Part shown: one piece after another, positions 46,501 to 56,886 of the stretch
Position numbering within the stretch: the first letter of the stretch is position 1
Layout of the letters: every line of letters begins with the position of its first letter
Assembly (NCBI RefSeq): GCF_029227915.1
Contig: NC_079879.1
Coordinates: 12,462,001-12,526,000 of the forward strand
Direction: 5' to 3'
DNA from: Hydractinia symbiolongicarpus
Lineage: Eukaryota > Cnidaria > Hydrozoa > Anthoathecata > Hydractiniidae
Length of the DNA: 64,000 nucleotides
The notes under the pieces: model-generated
The model's input: only the letters and a program-made list of their open reading frames with translations
Databases searched by the model: none
Told to the model about the DNA's origin: nothing
Translations under genes and position numbers: made by a program

Positions 46501-46940
46501 GTAACATAGCCCATCATCAACCCCGCGCACACGATCCCCGAAATGTAAAGGAATGTCAAGAACCGTAATAATTTAATATTTGGATTGAAACATTTAATAA
46601 CTTATGAAATATTTATAGCCATTTTTTGCTAAGGGCTGGCTTTCTTTTAGGGCTCATTTTGAGAGCGCGCTACAATGAAATTGATTACCCTTAGTAAATA
46701 ATTAACGTATAGCGTCAGAAAGATTTTACACAAACAGAAAAACCTCTTCAAAATTTGTTATTGTTAACCTGACATATCTAACTTCAAGAAATAACCAGGA
46801 AGGAGATCTGGAAATAAAAAAGAAAAGTTGTTTTTTCTAAAAATACTAAATTAGAGTTTTTAACTCTAAATTTAAGTTTTTAATTTTAATACCTTTTTTA
46901 ATTGCGATAGCGCAATGTTTTGGTTTCGGCTCAGCCCTAC
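43568..46940. other. Gene-free AT-rich region with one unassigned ORF
   Basis: A plus-strand TATATATGG run follows the array at 43679, but no gene is recognised after it. A minus-strand frame of 94 codons at 45254-45538 has balanced composition (NLQSWATFLVIKYGVGRTSS) and no stop, yet no known domain and no clear splice context. Confidence 0.35.
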
Positions 46941-47026
46941 GGCATTCAAAAGTCACATTAATAAAGTTATTTTAAGATAACAAGTGCTATCTTAAGATAA
47001 CTCTATTAATGTGATTTCGGAATGCG
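46941..47026. repeat. Imperfect inverted repeat, MITE-like
   Basis: GGCATTCAAAAGTCACATTA at 46941 is complemented by TAATGTGATTTCGGAATGC ending at 47025. The interior is itself palindromic around TTATTTTAAGATAA and TATCTTAAGATAA. The compact 86-bp fold resembles a very short MITE. Confidence 0.5.
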
Positions 47027-47033
47027 TGTATAT

Positions 47034-47094
47034 TCACATAAATGTCTTGATTGTAAGATAACTCGAGTTATTTTAAGATAACATAAATGTGATA
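47034..47094. repeat. Second palindrome built from the same AAGATAA motif
   Basis: TCACATAAATGT and ACATAAATGTGA flank a perfect 14-bp palindrome ATAACTCGAGTTAT (47058-47071) with AAGATAAC elements on both sides. It shares the CACATTAAT/AAGATAA vocabulary of the preceding inverted repeat, suggesting two adjacent copies of one family. Confidence 0.45.
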
Positions 47095-47713
47095 ATTCTA
47101 TCTTTTCTAATGCGCATATGTGTAAATGAACGTTGCTTAGGGTGCGGATACGTAAAGTAGCTCACAAAACAACAGCCTACATGAATTTCCGGCCGTATTG
47201 ACATTTATTTTGATACGTCATTTGTATTGTCCTTGTGGTGTCGCGTATGTGCTCTGCTGTAGAGTTCGCTCTGCGGTGGAGAACAAGATGCATTTTGTTA
47301 GTTTTGTGTTGTGATGTATTGTCCCGTGTTAATTATGTAAAGAGAATAATTGTAATTTTGGTACTATTTTTAGTTAAATTTTCTGCACATCTTGCACATC
47401 TTTTTTCTGCGCATTCAGTCTTCAACATGTAATGACAGAGTCGAACATACATTTTTGTATTAAATTTGCTGTTGAGTGAAATTTTTCTTTCATACATCAC
47501 AGGAGTTGTCCTGTATCTCAGCATCTGTTTTAGTTGTTTTCTCTCACATGTAGTTGGCTTGGCTTACGCCACTATATATCTAGTAAGTGTTTATTTCTTA
47601 TTATATTTTATGTCATCTTACATGTGTAATTTGTTGCTTAAATTTCGTCTTGTAATTTTGTCGTTTAGCGAGTAAAAATAGTTAACTCAGTTGAAATCGT
47701 GTAAGCACCTACA

Positions 47714-47745
47714 CTAGTCGATAAGGCCCGCAGAAAAATCTACTT
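47714..47745 (-). mobile_element. Orphan Helitron-like 3-prime end
   Basis: The plus strand reads ACTAGTCGATAAGGCCCGCAGAAAAATC, matching ACTAGTCGTTAGCCCGTGGAAAATCC at the 3-prime end of the 27.5-kb element. No matching TCTATATT terminus is seen nearby, so only one end survives. Confidence 0.35.
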
Positions 47746-47833
47746 AGTGAATACACAAAAAAAAAATTTTCCCCGTGTTTCCCCGTCGCCTTTATTGAGT
47801 AGAGCTTAAAACGCTGCTGAAAATAAATGTATA

Positions 47834-48146
47834 CAGTATTCTCTTCAATTAGCGGACACTTAATTAACGGACACTCGAGCGGACAAATTTTTTTGCACGA
47901 AATGGCAACTATAGGCTTTTTTTCTCTCCAATTAGCGTACAATCCAAAAAATTAGAGACAAGCATTTAATTTTAAAATATCTATTTTAAACACTTTAAAA
48001 CTTTACAGGAAATGTCTGCTTTTACAGTCTCAATCTTCTTCGCAAACCAGTCAATCAATTTTTCTTGTCCATAAAACTTATACACAACTGGTATTTCCAG
48101 ACCATATCCACCTCCACGATTAACTCTCTTTCCACAAACCTAAGCT
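47834..48146 (-). pseudogene. DNA-transposon debris: TIR-like end and unknown protein remnant
   Basis: CAGTATTCTCTTCAATTAGC at 47834, followed by GGACAC repeats, resembles a pogo/Tigger-type terminus, but no opposite end is visible. At 48146-48003 the minus strand reads GKRVNRGGGYGLEIPVVYKF and then a short charged stretch, which looks like decayed coding sequence of an unidentified protein. Association between the two is only by proximity. Confidence 0.3.
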
Positions 48147-48259
48147 GTAATCGAAGTGTTCGAGACTTTCAAGAACATGAAAAATATTTTTGATATGTTT
48201 TGTGGCATGTGTACAACAATGCTTTCGTTTTGTAAAGAATCAGTTCTTATTATTGCTAT

Positions 48260-50500
48260 TGCATTTCCGTCCACTTCGTTAGATGGCTCATGCCTGAATT
48301 GTAATAGCTCCCTGTAATAGTACTCATTTCAATCCTTTTCGATGAGTATGGGTATTTTGACCTCAATATCTATGTTAAACGACAGTTTGAGCGTTAAATG
48401 CAGTTAAACCCTGCCATTCATCTAGTGATTAGTGCAGATATACGTTATACTAAAACTCTGTTGAGTTGTTATAGAAAGAAGTTTTCTGCAAGTGCGATTC
48501 AAATAAAATTGAGTTATTTATAAGACATTGAATGCCAGTTGGATCACTTAAACCGTCACACATCATGGCGGAGTGCTTTATTCAGATGTACTGTACCCCC
48601 TACCTGAACATATATTTTAAAATCTCACAAGTAGCGGTGAAAAAAGCACGAAATAACTACACCATATTAAAACCTTTTCAAGCAGGATTAGCCACCAAAC
48701 ATTTTCTATTTTGCAAAACGTTGTCACGATGGCTCAAGACACATAAAAACTAGTCCGTTAACTATAAACCCAACATACATTTTAAAAATCAGGGAACATT
48801 TTTTTGTTTTTTTTAAGAAAAAATACAGAATTTATGTCAATATTTCTTTGTGTATCAAAGCTACATTGGCCAAACATGCGTTTCCTACTGATCACAGTGT
48901 TTGTATTCCGTGAATTATGTTTAGCATGGGTAAAATTCATGGTATTGTTGTTTAAAAAAATTGTCAAATTAAGTCCACTTGAGATATTTGAACTAAGTCT
49001 GTCTACAAAAAACAGTTATTCACATTAATTAATCAGCTCAAAAAATATCTGCAAACTAATTACAGACGATGTGGCATCCACAAAAAAAAATAGTCCACAT
49101 GGAATTTAATTCATGTGAAACATAATTTAGTGGTTCTATATTGTTATCCATTAACATCTTAGCTTTAACTGATTAACTGTACAGAGTCAAGCATGGTATT
49201 CCAATATTCCCGCATATACTTAATGAAAATCATACTATATATCACAAAACTTTGTTAAAATTTAATTGAAATGGAGTTCTCTAATAGTCCGGATGTAATA
49301 CAATTTTCTCAATGAATGTGTAGTCTACGAAGTCTGTTATTTCTATTTGTCTTTTTGTGACCATGTCAACAGAATTGAAAACATTGTTTGGATTTTTATA
49401 AAGCAATAAGGAAAAAAGAATCAACAAGCATTGCAGTTAGTGAGTGACATACATCGCTACTTTTTGGCCACAATGGACCAGTGTCAGTGTTGCAAGTGTT
49501 TGATTGTGCGTCAAAACCAATACATATGTGTTCAGGCTGAAAATATAATCAACAAGTCACCAAGCCCAAAAAATACCGTCAATGAAGAAACTTTATGAAA
49601 TTCCTGAAACTTGTACTTGAAAAAAGCAATTGGCTTTTAAAAATTGATTCTGGACCTATTTGTATTCATGAAAACGGCACACAGTTATAACCTATGGTAT
49701 AAATCCAATAGCACTAGTGGAACAAATACTCCACATAAATGTTTTTCTTTTTGATTCAGCCTAAAAAACAGCAAAAATGCAATGTGTACCAACTAGAATT
49801 TTTCTATAAAAAAATTTTTTTTCAATTAAGAACAACGAGTTTCCATTCATTACTATCTGCATGCATGAATAGATGGGTTTTTTTATTTATATATTTCCAG
49901 CATTAAAAAATAATTATTTGAGGAAACTTCTTAAATGTTTCCATTCATTACTATTTGCATATATATAAATGTTTTTATATTTCTTATTTTTGCAACGTTA
50001 AAAATAATTATTTGAGGAAATTTCTTAAATGTTTGTTAAACTTTCACACAACTGTTTAAAAAGTTATGCAGACTTTTACTTTGGACTAAAACGTTCTTTT
50101 ACTTTATATTTTTATTGTACATGAAGCAGAGACCAGTGTCCTTCTAGGGTTATTAAGAAATATTTACGTTATATTTAGGTTAAATCTTGGCATTCATTTT
50201 TTTGCTTTGCTAAATTGTATTTTTGGTAATATAGAACAGACAGCCAATTACTGATATGAAAAATCGTAAGAATAATATTAAACGAAGATCCATACAATGT
50301 AAATGTAAGTCCTTGCTTTTTTATTGCTTTAGACTCCTCAAATAGAAATATGTGAACACATCTTTTAGAGTACTATTAGACCTCTATGTATTGTCTGCAA
50401 ATTCCGGAGAATTGCTTCAATATTTTATTGTTTTGTGTTTTGTTTTTTAGTGGAGAAACTGATTAGATTACAACGAACGAGTGAATGATCAGTGAAAAAC
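48260..50500. other. Gene-free AT-rich region
   Basis: No gene is recognised. A local duplication of TTCCATTCATTACTAT.TGCATat and TAATTATTTGAGGAAA.TTCTTAAATGTTT occurs at 49840-49940 and 49935-50035, period about 95 bp. Confidence 0.4.
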
Positions 50501-50504
50501 AATC

Positions 50505-50990
50505 TAAGAAATGTACGGATGCTGAGTCGTTTACAACACATGTAAAAAAGTGCGCCAAATATAACTTTTAAAAAAATCTGCCGAATTTATGGATACTGTG
50601 TCGTTGATAGCAAGCACAAACTGTGTATTTGCTTTCCCCTCTTGAAAATTTTAGCGAATGTGTGCATGAGAGTTCTGTAACCATGGAACCAATATACGTC
50701 TTATGTGCCTTTAACAGAACACTGTGTGGTGAAAATCAATATAAGAATTGCGTCAATGCTGTGGCGGTTTCACGCGCTGTTAGTAAAAGTATGGATGCTG
50801 TTTCTAACAAAACATTATAATCAATGCAAAATGTTATTTTTACATTTGTTAATGCTCGGGAACTGCAATCTTTCTAAAAAGAGTATGAATGTCATGTCAA
50901 GCAAAAAAGGTGTACTAAGCTATGTTGTGGAAATCATTGCAGCAAATATAAGGTCGTGTTCCCATAAGTTCTTAAAAAGATGATGGATTT
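50505..50990 (+). repeat. Degenerate repeat containing GTATGGATGCTG
   Basis: Variants of GTATGGATGCTGTTTCTAACA occur near 50513, 50588, 50790 and 50882 at irregular spacing. In one frame they read KYGCC, IYGYC and EYEC, as expected of decayed cysteine-rich modules, but stops interrupt all frames. It may be the remnant of a repeat-containing extracellular protein gene or a simple degenerate satellite. Confidence 0.3.
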
Positions 50991-51175
50991 AGTGCAGCTC
51001 TGTCGGTAGAGCGTTTGAATCATCTCCTCTACTTGAGATTATAAGTTCAATGTCCCCCCATTGTCTAGTTAGTTTGTCATTTCATAAAGATTTTTGTAGC
51101 AATGGGAGCTAAACACTGGAAACCTGGTCCATCCTGAAATCCATTGAGCACAGACCACATTAAATATAAATCACC
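50985..51175 (+). mobile_element. tRNA-derived SINE-like sequence
   Basis: TTAGTGCAGCTCTGTCGGTA then GAGCG resembles a tRNA A box and D-arm. AAGTTCAATGTCC 50 bases later resembles a B box with one insertion. The anticodon arm is not tRNA-like and a non-tRNA body follows, the usual plan of a decayed SINE. No poly(A) tail or target duplication was located. Confidence 0.4.
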
Positions 51176-51729
51176 ATCAGTGGTTTGAGGCAGAATTGTA
51201 AGAGAATTTACATACTGGATGGTTCTTTTGTTATGAAAGTTTTTTTGCAGTAACTTTAATGACTAAGGTGTCTTTTTATGCCACTACCTGTACACATGAT
51301 AGAGCTTAAAAGTACTGCCAAACTCTTTTTCCATGTATTGGAATAAAATGTTAGTGTTGATCATGTTGTTGTTATTTGTTTCTTTACAATACATATTATG
51401 ACTGCTAGGTGATATATTTCTCTGTTTGCTATTACTTTTCCTAAAATTCATAGTTTCCAAATTAATTGTATTCATTTCCAAAGTTTCTTCGTGTAACATT
51501 TCTGTGATCTAATAACAAGATTCTTAAAGATTAATTGTTTTTTAGTGAAGAAACTGATTATTGAAATCCACTAGCTGTTACTGTTTTGCCAATTTATATA
51601 ACCAAAAATTGCAGCAAGCTCAACTGACATCCAGTTATACAATGGCAAGTGCCTTAGCACAAGCAGATCGATATTAACAAATATGTTCTTGCTTAATTAG
51701 TCTTATATATTAATTCGGTATATAACTTC

Positions 51730-52035
51730 ACAATGAAAATAAATACGAGAAGTTTGATTGATGATGACATTTTTTATTTTATTTTAACGGATATTTCGTC
51801 TTGTTACTACAAGACAATTATCAACGTAAATTGTTACAATTATCTCAAAAGTTTTTTAAATATAATTTTCAACAACTACGCAATACACAGAGGACGTATA
51901 AAACAATACTTAACGAAACATATAACACATAACGGCATACCCAAAGGTATATAAACTATATACCGTTGGTGAGGGTAACGTCCACCGCGCGGTGCACAAA
52001 TGCACTCCTCCCCTTGTTGACTATAAATAATATTT
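51730..52035 (-). mobile_element. Probable 3-prime flank of the Penelope-like element, with palindromes
   Basis: The segment directly follows the GIY-YIG end of the decayed element at 52040-53570 in its direction of reading. It contains a perfect 12-bp palindrome CACCGCGCGGTG (51983-51994) and an overlapping hairpin GTGCA-CAAA-TGCAC (51992-52005). Assignment to the element is by position only. No hammerhead ribozyme core was found here. Confidence 0.35.
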
Positions 52036-52039
52036 ATCT

Positions 52040-53570
52040 TAAAACAATTTTAATGGAACAGATAATCCCTGTACATTAAGCGTGGGACTCTTATCACAAA
52101 TATACATGGCCTCAGCTATTTTTTTCTTTTTAAAGTGGTGAACATTATCTATCAAAATACTGAAGTTCTTTTGTTCACCAAGTTGGTAATTCTCAATGAC
52201 TGAATGTTTTAGGATGTGAGAGTTCTTATGGCGTTTTTGGTGGTCTATCTTTCATTAAGCCTCCTGGCTGTTTCACCAATGTATATAGCATCGCACTATT
52301 CCACCGGACAAGTATATTTGTACACAACACCATGTTGTGTTCATCCTTGGTTCTATTTCACAGAAAATAGCAAACATAACATTTTACATTGATCAGCAAT
52401 GCGTGGCTTGACATTGGCTGATAGAAACTGTTTAAAAGTGTTAGACGCTTTACTAAGCAGTTACCATTATTTTCTAATTCGCTTTTCTTAAACGAAATTA
52501 ACCTTATTTATTTTCCCGTAGCCAGACTTGACAGAATAAAAACCATGAAAGGTGTTATTGGAGATTCATTGGTGTCTTCTTCAAAAACAGTGTCGGCATT
52601 TTGAATGTTGAAATTTCGCTGTGTGTTATTAATTACATTAGATACAACTGCTTCGGGATAAGTTTTTTATAAACACATTTTTTAAGTGATTTAGTTCGTA
52701 TTTCAGATCTTGTGATTAAGAGCATATATTAAACGCTCTCAACACCAACCATTTAACCGTTTCAACTTTCCATGGGCGTGATGCAGATGAATTCTAGTGC
52801 ATTTATATGTCAGTGTTCGTGTCTTTTCGATAAATAGATGTGTTTTTACATCAAGAAAGGCTATGTAGTTATCGTTTTTAACTTCATATGTTCACTGGAT
52901 ATTCGAATGGTAACTATTAAGTGTGATCAGCACATTGTTTATCTGGTTTTCATTAACAGTGTCATCTACATATTTCTTCCAAAATTTTACTGAATTTTCT
53001 AATTTTGGGACTATTTCATTCTCCAACTCAACCACGAAGATATGCTAGGACTGGTCCTAGAGGCGAGCCCATTGCTACACCATCTACCTGAATATAAGTT
53101 GGTTGTTAAAACTGAAATGTACATGTTTTGTACATGAGATTAATAGATGTTTCATTTCCTCTCGCTTAATTTTTGTTTCTATAACTTTTTCAGCATATAT
53201 CTTTTGCAATATTATGTCTATCTTTTGTTCCAACGGAACGTTGGTGAATAAACTAGTGACGTCAAAAGGTACTAGTTTGTAATTATGAGGTATCTTTTCT
53301 CCTTTCAATGATAATATAAAATCTAAAGAGTTTCAGTAGTATATGTTGACTTTGTCAGCGGTGTTAAAGATTTCTCGAGGTAGTTTGATGTGTTGTAAGT
53401 AGCAGATCCGATATTCGATATGATGGGTCGTGATGGTAAATCGTCAGCTACTGTAGAATTAGGTGGTATCTTGTGAACCTTGGCGGTACCATAAAACTGA
53501 GCAGGGCTGGAACCTTGTGGATACAACTTTTTGTATTCGTTTTCTGTGCTCTCTGAACTTGATTAATTTG
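52040..53570 (-). pseudogene. Penelope-like retrotransposon: RT and GIY-YIG endonuclease, decayed
   Basis: Minus-strand reading across several frame changes gives FYGTAKVHK and PSRPIISNIGSATYNTSNYL (RT fingers, 53500-53350), PFDVTSLFTNVPL (motif A, about 53250), VDGVAMGSPLGPVLA (about 53085), KYVDDT (catalytic motif, about 52970) and finally YKYTCP..CDAIYIGETARRLNER (about 52320-52250), the GIY-YIG endonuclease. RT followed by GIY-YIG is diagnostic of endonuclease-bearing Penelope-like elements. Multiple stops and indels show it is inactive. Confidence 0.8.
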
Positions 53571-53859
53571 TTTTCTTATTGACATTTGGTGTTATATACA
53601 TAGTGGTTGTATTATAAGATGGAGCGTAAATATCTACGCAAATGTTTATCGTCGTCTTGTGTTTAATCCCCTTCTAAACTGCCTTATCCCAAAAGAGCCA
53701 AAGCTCTTTTGTTAAAATTATTCTTCTATTTGATTTTTAATATTAATTGTTAATCAACCGCATTTGATGTGGTACTTTAATATCAGATTTTTATTTCCTT
53801 AAAGGGCGGAAGAAATTTACATCTGTAAGGCTTTAACAAAAAAGTTAGGAAAGAATTGG

Positions 53860-54375
53860 CAAGTCAGGAGCAATCCATACACATAAAGTTGGCTAACATT
53901 TGCGAAATTGCCTTCACAAAATATTCAGGTGAGAATTCCCGATTTTAAAAGCAATCCATACATAACACATTCGGTTATGTTGGTAAATCGAGCCTCTGAT
54001 AAGTAAGAGATACAGTTATTTCCGCAAATTAGACCTTTGATAATAATTCAGGAAAGAGCTCCTGTTTCTAGAAGCAATCCATACATCACAGATTCAGTTG
54101 TTTCGGTGGATTGGCCCATTGTTAAGCATTCACGAAAAAGCTTCTGTTTCTAGAAGCAATTCATACATCACAGATTCGGTTATTTCGGTAAATTGAGCCA
54201 TTGGTAAACATTCAGAAAAAGGATCCTGTTTCTAAAAGGAATCCGTACATAATAGATTTGATTGTTTCGGTGAGCTAGGTCGTTGAAAAAAAATTTAGGA
54301 AAATGGTCCTGTTTCTAGAAGCAATCCATACATAGCAGGTTCCGTTGTTTTGGTGAATTGGGCCTTTCATAACAC
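53860..54375. repeat. Degenerate tandem repeat, unit about 80 bp
   Basis: CTGTTTCTAGAAGCAATCCATACAT..CAGATTC.GTTGTTTCGGT.ATTG.GCC recurs with CCATACAT anchors near 53875, 53950, 54086, 54163, 54243 and 54325, mostly 77-82 bp apart. Copies are strongly diverged at the left end and best preserved in the middle. Confidence 0.65.
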
Positions 54376-55806
54376 CGAAGTCGGCACTTGTCTATGGCAT
54401 TATCAGTTAAGCCCTGCAGATTTCTCTCGTTTCGCTTAATTTTGGCCGGAAATGAATTGTGTCTAATGTATTATCACATATACGAACTCTACTTGTCTTG
54501 TTTCGATGAATTGAGGCCTGAATACTTTTGTATATAGCGATTATCTCTTGGTTGAACGAAACCTTTTTTTGTTTCACAACATTAAAACTTGTTAACATAT
54601 ACTGGAATGAACTTTAGGCAAACGTGTATCACGTCGTCTTCGTTAAGGATTAATCTGTTATGCTTTTGAATATAGAAGAATCCGTTTTTTTTGTGAAACA
54701 ATTGTTAATATATATTGAACGATTGTAGTTTGTAGTTGTAGTTTCTTGATGAAATGTGTTTGTGTATTTCATAGACTGAAGTTATGAATTATACTTTCAG
54801 GTTTATTGAATGGTTTTATGATGGTTCTCATAATGTATATAAATGTACTGACAGTAACTCAATTTTTCTTTGTAGTTTCCTCAAATAATTATTTTTTTCA
54901 AAAAATATGCTCATGCACTACGAAAGTCAAAACCATTAGCATCTGCGGCATCACAGAATGTTTCACAAGAAGATTACTACTTCTTTATATATTGCTTTTT
55001 GTTAATATAGAAAGTTTTTTATGTGATTACTTCAAAAAAAATATGATCAAGCTTGTGGCCATCCTTTTTAATATATTACATAGCATGCCCGGAATGATAT
55101 TTTGAAACATTCACTTTCTATTTGATAGCCCATTGTGATTGATTTCAATTTATTTCCACAAATGAATATATATAATACAGTGCCACGTATGAGGTGAGCT
55201 AGTTTTACGTATACTATACATCTTGTATTATTATAAGAAGCAAATAAGTACTTGTTAAAAAAATATATTCTACAAATAGTTGAAATAGTATACAGCTAAT
55301 AGTTTTGATTGAAGTAGAATGAAATTAATGCGGGCTAAAAGACTTTGGAACAAACTCAATTTCTTTATTCCCTTTATAGTTCAGAAACATATTTTAATGA
55401 CTTGACACAAGTTGATAATATAAATTGATTACAAACAATAGAACATGCTGCGTGGAGTGAGTGAGGAGGAGAAGAAGAAAACTGTTTTGAACATAAACGA
55501 TGAAGATCCGTCTAGGAGATGGAGACCCGTCACGTCACATTAATTCATTTCTTTTTTGAGTATGCCGACTTCTTCTTCACATCTTTTCAACAGCTCTAAC
55601 TCAATCAGAACAACTCTTTTAAATTTCATCGACAATCCTTTAAAAAATACGATGTAGTATATATTGGGAGATATTTTTGTGTAACAATATTTTCGTTGTT
55701 GCCACTATTTTTTAAGCCCTACAGTACCTCTATCCGAATGTTTTCACAATAAATGTAAAATCGTGATATACGAAGTGTCAAGAAATGTAACAACAATTCT
55801 ACTTAC
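54376..55806. other. Gene-free AT-rich region
   Basis: No gene is recognised. A plus-strand frame at 54806-55105 is open for 99 codons but is rich in Ile, Phe and Leu in the way AT-rich noise is. Confidence 0.4.
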
Positions 55807-55926
55807 CATCAATTCCGGTATTTTCCATCCATTGGGATGACACTTCATGAAGTCTACCCATAGTTGAGAACTGTTTTGTGATGGCGGCATTGTAGCCAAT
55901 AAATCCAATGCTAATTGAATGTGTTC
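55807..55926 (-). CDS. Isolated candidate internal exon, 40 codons, product unknown
   Basis: The segment is bounded by an acceptor (TTTTTCATATTTGAAG) and a perfect donor (ATG then GTAAGT), and its length is a multiple of three. In phase 0 it reads EHIQLALDLLATMPPSQNSS and then QLWVDFMKCHPNGWKIPELM, a balanced, protein-like composition. A second frame is also open (GYNAAITKQFSTMGRL), so the frame is not certain. No neighbouring exon could be paired with it in the window. It may be an exon of a gene with very long introns or a relic. Confidence 0.35.
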
Positions 55927-56728
55927 CTTCAAATATGAAAAAGTAGAAAATAAAGTATGATGACACAACATGTATCAACAAAAATGTATTGGAGTTTGTT
56001 TCACTATCCAAAATTCAAAACAACAGACAAAATGTTTTTGAATATCAAGCCAAAAAAATCTGTATATTTTGAGATAAAAATATAGTATGTTCCCTAATTC
56101 TAATAACCATATCCTAATACTGTATATATTTAGAAATAAAAACACATTGAGCAAAATATTTCAGCATCAAGCATTCGTTGTAAAATTTAAAAACTTTAAA
56201 AATTGTAAAATTTAAACCCTCTACTTCTATTTTATACATAAACAGTATTGGCTCTCAAGTTTTACTACCATACAATATAATTTTCAACATTTAAAATTTT
56301 TATCAGAGTCTCCACAGATTTACATACTATGTAATTCAATTCTCCTTTTATTATCTGCCTTCTTTGTTTCTTGTTTGTCCTTATATGCATTGCTTCTGCC
56401 CATGAAATAAGGTGTCGTTGTCCTTTTCGCTAGCTGTTGTTATTTTTAAATTTTTCACGGAGCAAATTTCCCATTTTGCTAGATCTTTTTCAGAGAGAAG
56501 ATATATTCAGATGATAGAATATATCTTACCTACTTTAATCATAGAAACTTTGCAAGATTGAATTGAATTGAAGAAGAATTTCGAAAAGTGAAATTAAATT
56601 TCGTGAGATAAATTTTCGCCATGGCACCATTATGCGATTGTTTCATGAAAAGTACATACACATTTTCAATGTGTTTATTGAAATTTCAACACGTTCTTGT
56701 TTCAATTATTCCTTTTGAAATTCACTAT

Positions 56729-56886
56729 ATTGGTCAGGAAGGAATCATTTTTAGCTCGAAATATAATTTTTCTGCACTTCACTCACAAGCTACCTAGATA
56801 TACAACCATTGGTCAGGAAGGAATCATTTTTAGCTCGAAATATAATTTTTCTGCACTTCACTCACAAGCTACCTAGATATACAACC
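56729..56886. repeat. Perfect 79-bp tandem duplication
   Basis: The 79 bases starting TTGGTCAGGAAGGAATCATT are repeated immediately without a visible mismatch. This indicates a recent slippage or an assembly-level duplication. Confidence 0.9.

Noticed and set aside
47235-47675. Two hydrophobic plus-strand ORFs that look like small membrane proteins
   Set aside because: T-rich sequence gives Phe/Leu/Ile-rich frames by chance. No signal-peptide-like N-terminus with a defined cleavage site and no splice or conservation support.
51733-51954. Plus-strand 73-codon ORF with TDISSCYYKTI and HNGIPKGI, reminiscent of reverse transcriptase motifs A and B, even telomerase-like
   Set aside because: The spacing is too short for a full RT, no other RT motif is found around it, and it lies antisense in the probable 3-prime flank of the Penelope-like element. 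Most likely coincidence in AT-rich sequence.
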